Part shown: positions 22,917 through 28,286 of the stretch, one piece after another
Layout: each line of letters starts with the position of its first letter
How positions within the stretch are numbered: position 1 is the stretch's first letter
Virus record (IMG/VR): IMGVR_UViG_3300018048_000043
Span: 1-28,286 of that record
From: a virus
Length of the DNA stretch: 28,286 nucleotides
Reading direction: 5' to 3' (one strand)
Made by a program: the position numbers and the translations under genes
The notes under the pieces: model-generated
The model's input: the letters and a program-made list of their open reading frames with translations, nothing else
Told to the model about the DNA's origin: nothing
Database searches by the model: none

Positions 22917-23813
22917 ATGACAAATGAAATTGCAACATTAAACAGTGGAAACTTTGCTGAAATGGCAAAGGCTATGGGCGTAGCTTCCGATATCGGGGCA
23001 GGCGAAAAGACCAAAGCATCCACTCTCGCTCGTTTACGCATCTGGAATCAACCTGTTATGGGCCAGGTGGACGTAAAAGGCAAAATGAAGAACATGGAAG
23101 TTGTTCCTGCCGGTATGTTCCGTCTTCAATTGTCCGACGACAAGTTTGTTTACGGAGAGAAAGCGCACGTCCGAGTATTTGTACAGCGTTTTATGTACAA
23201 GCGTTATGATTCTGAAAAGAAACAGTACGTCAAAACACTGATGGCTGAAGATTTAAACGGTGATCTCAAGGATAATGTTGGTGGCCTCAATTGTGGCAAG
23301 CCTGCAGGATACATCAAAGACTTTCAGTCGCTGCCAGAAGAAACAAAGACACTGATTAAACAGATCAAACGTGTCCGTGTTTTGCTAGGTGAAGTGTGCT
23401 TAGAAAATGCTGTTGATTCAGATGGAAACGACATCTCTGATGAGACGTACTACCCATTCATCTGGGAGATTGACAACAAGGATGCTTTTAAAACAATGGG
23501 ATCACCCTTCGCTGTCATGGCAAAGCAAAAGCATCTTCCGATTCAGCACTGGGTTGTATGTGGTTCTGAAGAACATAAGCTTCCAACAGGGGCTTCATTC
23601 TTCTTGCCTACGTCTAATGTAGATATGGCGCAGTCCATTGACCTTCAAGAAGAAGATCAACAGAAGTTTTCTGACTTCTTAGAATGGATCAACAACTACA
23701 ATGACTACATCGTTAATGCTTGGAATGAAAAACGCCAAGTGTCTATGTCTAAGGAAGATGAAAATCTCGTTGAAGACTTCATTGATCTAGATGAAGATGT
23801 GGTTACTGAATGA
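22917..23813 (+). CDS. candidate single-stranded DNA-binding protein
   Basis: 298 aa with a strong AAGGAGG Shine-Dalgarno. Beta-rich central region (VVPAGMFRLQLSDDKFVYGE; HVRVFVQRFMYKRYDSEKKQ) and an acidic C-terminal tail (VEDFIDLDEDVVTE) resembling the protein-interaction tails of phage SSBs. Its position after polymerase and before recombination nucleases supports an SSB-like role. No OB-fold motif can be proved by eye, so the function is inferred. Confidence 0.65.
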   Translation: MTNEIATLNSGNFAEMAKAMGVASDIGAGEKTKASTLARLRIWNQPVMGQVDVKGKMKNMEVVPAGMFRLQLSDDKFVYGEKAHVRVFVQRFMYKRYDSEKKQYVKTLMAEDLNGDLKDNVGGLNCGKPAGYIKDFQSLPEETKTLIKQIKRVRVLLGEVCLENAVDSDGNDISDETYYPFIWEIDNKDAFKTMGSPFAVMAKQKHLPIQHWVVCGSEEHKLPTGASFFLPTSNVDMAQSIDLQEEDQQKFSDFLEWINNYNDYIVNAWNEKRQVSMSKEDENLVEDFIDLDEDVVTE

Positions 23814-24688
23814 GTGTACAGCATCCTAACGAACTAAAGATACATCGTTATCTTGAGGATGTACGCAAAGGCAAGCGTGGCATGTCAGATGCCACCATTG
23901 CCAGAGTACTCAAGGACGTAAAAGAGTCACTGGAAAAACAGTTCAGCAAGCGTAGCAGTAAATTTACTCTTCGCATGTCTAACGTTGGCAGACCTAATTG
24001 CCAACTTTGGTTTGAGAAGAATGATCCAGAATCCGGCATTGATCCTTCACCATATTTCTTGATCAACATGATGATGGGAGATATTGGCGAAGCCGTATTC
24101 AAAGGCATGCTTACAGAAGCCGGTGTAGACTTCAGTGATGGATTCAAGTCCACACTTACCGTTGGTCAGTACAAGATTGATGGTACCCATGATCTTATTA
24201 TGAATGGCAGAGTTGATGACATTAAAACTGCATCACCTTGGTCATACAAAAATAAGTTTAAGGACTACTACACACTCAAGGAGCATGACGCATTTGGCTA
24301 TGTAGGGCAGCTTGCAGGCTATTCTCGTGCATTGGGAGTTGAAGTTGGCGGTTGGTGGGTTATCAATAAAGCCAACGGTGAGTTCAAGTACGTTTCTGCA
24401 TGGGACATGAATGTACAAGACGAGATTGAAAAGATTAAAGATACTGCTGACACACTAGAAACAAATAAGTTTGAAAGATGTTTTGAGCCAGTTGAGGAAA
24501 CTTTTCGTAAAGTTCCTACCGGCAACAAGGTATTAGCAGACGAATGTGTCTGGTGTAAGTTTCGGCACAAGTGCTGGCCCTCATTACAAGAGCTACCCTC
24601 ACTTGCATCTAAGGCAAAAGATCCGCCTACAGTTGCGTATATAGAGATAGCAGATGAGTACCAGAAGAATACCAAAGGTAAGGGCTGA
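23810..24688 (+). CDS. Cas4/RecB-like PD-(D/E)xK exonuclease
   Basis: 292 aa. Nuclease residues: E94 (GDIGEAVF), D128 (IDGTHDLIMNG), D137-I-K139 (VDDIKTAS) and Q167 (GQLAGYSRAL). A single Cys (C64, RPNCQLWF) plus C246, C249 and C255 (ECVWCKFRHKC) make the four-cysteine set that binds a 4Fe-4S cluster in Cas4/AddB-type nucleases. It would degrade DNA ends for recombination or host DNA breakdown. ATGA overlap with the preceding gene. No CRISPR locus is nearby, so it is not a CRISPR Cas4. Confidence 0.9.
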   Translation: MSVQHPNELKIHRYLEDVRKGKRGMSDATIARVLKDVKESLEKQFSKRSSKFTLRMSNVGRPNCQLWFEKNDPESGIDPSPYFLINMMMGDIGEAVFKGMLTEAGVDFSDGFKSTLTVGQYKIDGTHDLIMNGRVDDIKTASPWSYKNKFKDYYTLKEHDAFGYVGQLAGYSRALGVEVGGWWVINKANGEFKYVSAWDMNVQDEIEKIKDTADTLETNKFERCFEPVEETFRKVPTGNKVLADECVWCKFRHKCWPSLQELPSLASKAKDPPTVAYIEIADEYQKNTKGKG

Positions 24689-25115
24689 TGCCATACGGAG
24701 AGGGTATCGCTCCGGTCTTGAAGATAAAATTAGCGATCGCTTAAAAACTATTAAGTGTGATGCTAAATATGAGTGCATGAAAATTGAGTGGGAGGATCTG
24801 GCGTATAGAACATATACTCCAGACTTTCTCCTGCCTAATGGAATTATTATTGAAACAAAGGGTAGATTCACACCAGAAGACCGGCGTAAGCATCTGCTGA
24901 TTAAAAAGCAACATCCTAAATTAGATATCCGTTTTGTGTTCAGTAATGCTAACTCTAGACTTCGTAAGGGAGCTAAGACAACGTATGCTTCTTGGTGTGA
25001 AAAACACGGATTTCAGTACGCAAGTAAAGATATTCCAGAATCTTGGATCAAAGAGCGTAAAAAGAAATTACCTGATATGTTTGTTAATGTGCCTTTTAAA
25101 AAGATAGTGAGATAG
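24654..25115 (+). CDS. endonuclease I, Holliday-junction resolvase (T7 gp3-like)
   Basis: 153 aa closely following T7 endonuclease I: YRSGLEDKISDRL (E23), YTPDFLLPNGIIIETKG with D57, E67 and K69, then DRRKHLLIKKQHPKLDIRFV and SNANSRLRKGAKTTYASWCE, ending KDIPESWIKE. These are the catalytic Glu, Asp, Glu-x-Lys of the family. It resolves branched replication intermediates and helps degrade host DNA. The start lies 35 bases inside the previous gene. Confidence 0.94.
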   Translation: MSTRRIPKVRADAIRRGYRSGLEDKISDRLKTIKCDAKYECMKIEWEDLAYRTYTPDFLLPNGIIIETKGRFTPEDRRKHLLIKKQHPKLDIRFVFSNANSRLRKGAKTTYASWCEKHGFQYASKDIPESWIKERKKKLPDMFVNVPFKKIVR

Positions 25116-25118
25116 AAA

Positions 25119-25469
25119 ATGTCAGAAGATACTGAACAAAAAGCTTCTTCGTTTGCTGTTGTGTTGACACCCGAGTTCACCAATGGAAGTTGGAATGGGT
25201 CTGTTGCGGCGCATATAGAAGAAGAGATTCTAGACGATTTAGGTGAAACTGAAATATCACAAATACGCAACGCTTGTGGTATGATGGCATCTACAGTCAT
25301 GTTAATGGAGTTAGATGAAGAATTTAGGGATTATGTAAGAAATTTTTTTGTAGATAACTTTGAGTCCTTCGTTGAAGATATGCAAAACGATATGCCTTCT
25401 TTTACTCGTAGTGAAGATGGTAAAGTAATCACATTACACATGAATACTAAAACACATGGGAGCGCATAG
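25119..25469 (+). CDS. acidic phage protein of unknown function
   Basis: 116 aa, strongly acidic, predicted helical in the middle (EEEILDDLGETEISQIRNAC; EEFRDYVRNFFVDNFESFVE). It starts 3 bases after the endonuclease gene, with a weak ribosome site. Acidic DNA-mimic proteins are common in phages, but nothing specific supports that here. Family not recognised. Confidence 0.7.
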   Translation: MSEDTEQKASSFAVVLTPEFTNGSWNGSVAAHIEEEILDDLGETEISQIRNACGMMASTVMLMELDEEFRDYVRNFFVDNFESFVEDMQNDMPSFTRSEDGKVITLHMNTKTHGSA

Positions 25470-25472
25470 CAT

Positions 25473-25808
25473 ATGAAATCTACAGATTCAGATGGTGTCT
25501 CACGGTTCGTTGAATCATCATTATCAGGCGATTCGCTAACCTTGTTAGAAGATATTATAGATGATACCGATTATGATGAAGTAGAAAAGCCTAAGCATTA
25601 CAACAGTAGTAATATAGAAACATTTGATTATATTCACAGTGTGCTTGGGGATTGGGGAACAATTCATTATTGTTGGGGTAATGTTCTTAAATATCTTGGG
25701 ACTCGTCTATTTGAAAAAGGCTTACCAACCACCAATGCTGCCAAGGCACGGTGGTACCTAAGAAAAATGAGAGAGTTAATTAAAAAGACAGAAGGTGTTA
25801 ACTGGTAA
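25473..25808 (+). CDS. DUF3310 / T7 gp1.7-like nucleotide kinase family protein
   Basis: 111 aa. After a variable acidic N-terminus, the DUF3310 signature is clear: EKPKHYNSSNIETFDYIHSV (39-58), then IHYCWGNVLKYLGTRLFEKG (64-83) and NAAKARWYLRKMREL (88-102). T7 gp1.7 of this family is a nucleotide kinase acting on dGMP and dTMP, so a role in dNTP metabolism next to NrdA is consistent. Its stop overlaps the nrdA start (TAATG). Confidence 0.88.
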   Translation: MKSTDSDGVSRFVESSLSGDSLTLLEDIIDDTDYDEVEKPKHYNSSNIETFDYIHSVLGDWGTIHYCWGNVLKYLGTRLFEKGLPTTNAAKARWYLRKMRELIKKTEGVNW

Positions 25809-27550
25809 TGTCTATGGATGTTATGTACTACAACAAGATTGCGATTGACTACAATCGTGATTCTGTATTCTCTGAGCAAGCTATGACGCTTCTTCGTGAC
25901 TATTACATGCTTGATGAAGAAACAAGTCCACAGGAAGCATTTGCTCGTGCGGCTTTAGCTTATTGTGAGGGTGACTATGCTTTTGCTCAACGCATTTATG
26001 ACTATGCTAGCAAGCGGTGGTTTATGTTTGCTTCTCCTGTGTTATCGAATGCACCCAAAGATGGAGAAAAACCAACTGGTCTTCCTATCTCTTGTTTTCT
26101 CACTTATGTTGATGACACTTTGGATTCCCTTATTGCTCACAATTCTGAAGTTGCATGGCTATCTGTCAAAGGAGGTGGAGTCGGCGGTCACTGGTCTGAT
26201 GTACGTCCTGTAAGTGACAAGGCGCCAGGAGTAATTCCATTCATGAAGGTTGTTGACTCCCAGATGACAGCCTACAAACAAGGCAAAACCCGCAAGGGAT
26301 CATATGCCGCATACCTTGATGTATCGCATCCAGAGATCATTGAGTTTATTAAGTTTAAAGTCCCGACTGGAGGGGATAGTAATCGCAAGTGTTTCAACTT
26401 GTTTAATGCAATCAATATCACCGACGATTTTATGGAGGCGGTAAAAAATGGAAAAGAATGGCAACTTAGATGCCCGCATACAGGAACTGTCCGATTTACA
26501 GTTAAAGCTCAAGAACTGTGGGCAGGAATACTTGAAGCTCGCTTCAAAACTGGAGTCCCTTACCTCAACTTCATTGATACAGCCAGAGATGGGTTACCGG
26601 ATTCTCAAAGAGCACTTGGACTCACAATTAACGGCAGTAACTTATGCAATGAAATCCATCTCGCTACATCTGGAGAACGTACAGCAGTTTGCTGCCTCTC
26701 CTCCGTCAACCTCGAAAAGTGGGACGAGTGGCGAGACACCAGAATGGTTCAAGACTTGGTCAGACTCTTGGACAACGTTCTTAAATTCTTTATCAGGCAT
26801 GCGCCGGAAGAGCTAGAGAAGGCTAAGTACAGTGCTTACATGGAACGCTCTATCGGACTGGGTGCGATGGGCTTCCACGGGTACTTACAGGACAAAGGTA
26901 TTCCTTGGGATACACAGGAGGCTGTCCGTGCAAATTATCAAATGTTTAAGCACATCAAGGACAAAGCCGTTGAAGAAACTGAAGCTCTCGCTAAGGAGCG
27001 AGGTGAAGCACCGGATATGGCAGGCACAGGGCGGCGTAATGCTCACCTACTTGCGATTGCTCCGAATGCTAACTCGTCTATCATATGTGGGTGCTCGGCG
27101 TCTATTGAGCCTATCAAGTCGAATGCGTACACGCACAGAACACGTGCAGGTGCGCATCTGGTTAAGAACAAGAGTCTAGAGAATATCTTAAACGATTACG
27201 GCAAGAATGATGATGCAACATGGAAGAGCATCATCGTTAATGAAGGCTCTGTACAGCACTTAGATTTTTTAAGTTACTACGACAAGGAAGTATTTAAAAC
27301 AGCATTTGAGTTAGATCAAAAGTGGGTAGTGGAGCAAGCGGTAATTCGCCAGCCATTTATTTGCCAAGGGCAATCTGTAAATCTATTTTTCCCTGCAGGC
27401 ACAGACGTTATGGAAGTACATGAAGTGCATGTAAAAGCATGGAAGGGCAAACTCAAAGGACTGTACTACCTACGCACTAACGCAGGCGTATCTGCTGATA
27501 AGGTAGGACTTTCAGTTGAAAGAGAAGCATTGAAAGATTATGAAGATTGA
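25808..27550 (+). CDS. nrdA: ribonucleoside-diphosphate reductase, alpha subunit
   Basis: 580 aa, class I large subunit, making dNTPs from host ribonucleotides. Active-site residues: C96 (PISCFLTY), N278-C280-E282 (GSNLCNEIHL; C280 is the thiyl radical site), C295 (TAVCCLSS, disulfide partner of C96), Y553-Y554 (LKGLYYLR) for radical transfer. The N-terminal ATP-cone is absent, so activity would not be switched by that site. The C-terminal tail after the Tyr pair is 26 residues with no Cys, so the usual redox pair is missing. No sign of frameshift. NrdB lies downstream. Confidence 0.95.
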   Translation: MSMDVMYYNKIAIDYNRDSVFSEQAMTLLRDYYMLDEETSPQEAFARAALAYCEGDYAFAQRIYDYASKRWFMFASPVLSNAPKDGEKPTGLPISCFLTYVDDTLDSLIAHNSEVAWLSVKGGGVGGHWSDVRPVSDKAPGVIPFMKVVDSQMTAYKQGKTRKGSYAAYLDVSHPEIIEFIKFKVPTGGDSNRKCFNLFNAINITDDFMEAVKNGKEWQLRCPHTGTVRFTVKAQELWAGILEARFKTGVPYLNFIDTARDGLPDSQRALGLTINGSNLCNEIHLATSGERTAVCCLSSVNLEKWDEWRDTRMVQDLVRLLDNVLKFFIRHAPEELEKAKYSAYMERSIGLGAMGFHGYLQDKGIPWDTQEAVRANYQMFKHIKDKAVEETEALAKERGEAPDMAGTGRRNAHLLAIAPNANSSIICGCSASIEPIKSNAYTHRTRAGAHLVKNKSLENILNDYGKNDDATWKSIIVNEGSVQHLDFLSYYDKEVFKTAFELDQKWVVEQAVIRQPFICQGQSVNLFFPAGTDVMEVHEVHVKAWKGKLKGLYYLRTNAGVSADKVGLSVEREALKDYED

Positions 27551-27728
27551 ATTATCAGATGAAACTGTAAGTCAACTTGTTGTAAGAGATTTAAAAGATG
27601 CGTATGAATTATGTCGCGTATATGACGACAAAGTGACAATGGAAGCATTATCTAGGGTGTTGAAGCATTACATGATAGCTTCTGAGTATGATACATGGCA
27701 TAAAGAGAACGTAAGGAAAAAACAATGA
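27540..27728 (+). CDS. small phage protein following nrdA
   Basis: 62 aa, helical (MKIELSDETVSQLVVRDLKD then AYELCRVYDDKVTMEALSRV). It overlaps nrdA by 11 bases and the next gene by 4 (ATGA). Small proteins with a MKIEL-DE-V opening are common in phage early operons without assigned function. Confidence 0.72.
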   Translation: MKIELSDETVSQLVVRDLKDAYELCRVYDDKVTMEALSRVLKHYMIASEYDTWHKENVRKKQ

Positions 27729-27928
27729 GCACTGATTTTGAAGAAGAGTTTGACCTAGTTAAACTACTTAGAGATGCTACCGCACTAGAGATGGTAGAAG
27801 AGACTGAGAATGGATGGCAGACAAAGGTAGTGCCTTGTGAACTTTCTAACGCTGCCGCAAAAGAAATTATTCAATTAAGACAAGAAGTTAACGATTTACG
27901 CAATAGATTAGCAGAAGTCAAGACTTGA
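27725..27928 (+). CDS. small acidic coiled-coil-like protein, last gene of operon
   Basis: 67 aa. An acidic N-terminus (EEEFDLVKLLRDATALEMVE) and a heptad-like C-terminal helix (AAKEIIQLRQEVNDLRNRLA). ATGA overlap with the previous gene; the operon terminator follows 35 bases after the stop. Function unknown. Confidence 0.7.
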   Translation: MSTDFEEEFDLVKLLRDATALEMVEETENGWQTKVVPCELSNAAAKEIIQLRQEVNDLRNRLAEVKT

Positions 27929-27952
27929 CTGTTTTTCCCTCGTGAGTATAAC
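27925..27952 (+). promoter_or_regulatory. possible sigma70 promoter for nrdB
   Basis: TTGACT (27925-27930), 16 bases, TATAAC (27947-27952), with the -10 inside the palindrome TGAGTA-TAAC-TACTCA (27943-27958). Same spacing and -10 context as the leftward promoter at 11656-11683. The predicted start would be just before the terminator hairpin. Confidence 0.4.
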
Positions 27953-27963
27953 TACTCATTGTT

Positions 27964-27986
27964 GCCGGGTTCGCCCGGCTTTTTTT
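27964..27986 (+). terminator. intrinsic terminator of early operon
   Basis: GCCGGG and CCCGGC form a perfect 6-bp stem with a TTCG loop, followed by seven Ts. It separates the long rightward operon from nrdB. Confidence 0.92.
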
Positions 27987-28012
27987 ACCAAAAATAATGG
28001 AGCACGTTATCA

Positions 28013-28286
28013 ATGGCGCTAATTGATGAATCAAAAACGTATAAACCTTTTCAATATCCGTGGGCTGTAGAATATGCCATCAAGTCCGAAAAGGCGCACT
28101 GGGGGGAATGGGAAGCTAAACTACAAGATGATGTAGCTCAGTGGAACAACGGGAAATTGAGTTATGTCGAAAGAAACCATATTACACAGATCCTTAGACT
28201 CTTTACGCAGTCGGATGTCCAAGTTGGAACAAACTACTTGGAATCTTACATACCTAAATTTAAGAATAACGAAATTCGGGCTATGC
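28013..28286 (+). CDS. nrdB: ribonucleoside-diphosphate reductase, beta subunit (3' part outside window)
   Basis: First ~91 residues from the ATG at 28013, with GGAG 10 bases upstream; cut by the window edge. Opening MALIDESKTYKPFQYPWAVE then SEKAHWGEWEAKLQDDVAQW and ITQILRLFTQSDVQVGTNYL match the N-terminus of class I small subunits that hold the metal/tyrosyl radical cofactor. Most of the remaining metal ligands and the radical site lie beyond the window. It pairs with NrdA encoded at 25808-27550. Confidence 0.93.
   Translation, partial: MALIDESKTYKPFQYPWAVEYAIKSEKAHWGEWEAKLQDDVAQWNNGKLSYVERNHITQILRLFTQSDVQVGTNYLESYIPKFKNNEIRAM

Noticed and set aside
23810-24688. CRISPR-associated Cas4
   Set aside because: No other cas gene or repeat array; the gene sits in a phage recombination operon, so a phage exonuclease is the better reading.
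26448-26816. 122-codon frame inside nrdA
   Set aside because: Alternative-frame shadow; nrdA is intact across it with active-site residues in order.
25808-27550. Frameshifted or truncated nrdA
   Set aside because: All active-site motifs are in one frame and the stop falls at the usual distance after the Tyr pair; the short length is explained by the missing ATP-cone.
1-28286. tRNA genes, insertion sequences, CRISPR arrays or prophage-host junctions
   Set aside because: No cloverleaf, transposase, regularly spaced repeats or host-like genes could be seen by reading; a tool search would be needed for weak tRNAs.

Overview
This window is one contiguous, gene-dense stretch of a tailed double-stranded DNA bacteriophage, most likely a marine podovirus related to the HMO-2011-type phages of ocean Alphaproteobacteria. 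That affinity is an inference. It rests on the gene set and above all on the family-A DNA polymerase, which carries a small DnaJ-like zinc-finger insert, a feature I associate with that group. No host genes, rRNA, tRNA, insertion sequence or CRISPR array was seen. No host is certain: two promoter-like elements resemble ECF sigma-factor promoters, which would also fit a gammaproteobacterial host.

Layout. Positions 1-11470 are transcribed leftward (minus strand) and form the packaging and virion module. In transcription order this is: a run of small, mostly lysine-rich proteins of unknown function (11470 to 9017), a small terminase subunit, an accessory HTH protein, the large terminase, the portal, a 77-aa protein, a 459-aa acidic/Gly-rich protein, a probable scaffold, the major capsid protein, a small Ala/Thr-rich structural protein, a terminator, and the start of another conserved virion-associated protein cut by the window edge.

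Positions 11471-12438 are a ~970-bp non-coding divergent control region. It has several palindromes, a good leftward sigma70-type promoter and a pair of ~80-bp imperfect direct repeats. It is followed by a compact rightward cassette: a C5-cytosine DNA methyltransferase and a Cys-cluster protein of unknown function, closed by a strong intrinsic terminator (14281-14310). A second repeat-bearing, AT-tract-containing gap (14311-14546) precedes the main rightward operon. The methyltransferase cassette and the main operon are preceded by the same bipartite element, TATGGAACT-N15-TGTCTAAAC, the most unusual regulatory signal here.

Positions 14547-27928 are one long rightward operon with start/stop overlaps almost throughout. 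It holds seven small unknown or accessory proteins (one Api92-like), a tyrosine recombinase, a T7 gp4-like primase, a Myb/SANT-like HTH protein, a 39-aa zinc-ribbon protein, two small unknowns, a DnaB/gp4-type helicase, endonuclease VII, DNA polymerase A, a candidate ssDNA-binding protein, a Cas4/RecB-like nuclease, a T7-type endonuclease I, an unknown, a DUF3310/T7 gp1.7-like protein, ribonucleotide reductase NrdA and two small proteins. A strong terminator (27964-27986) ends it. NrdB begins at 28013 and runs off the window. Together the genes supply replication (primase, helicase, polymerase, SSB candidate), recombination and junction resolution (endo VII, endo I, Cas4-like nuclease, integrase) and dNTP supply (NrdA/NrdB, gp1.7-like).
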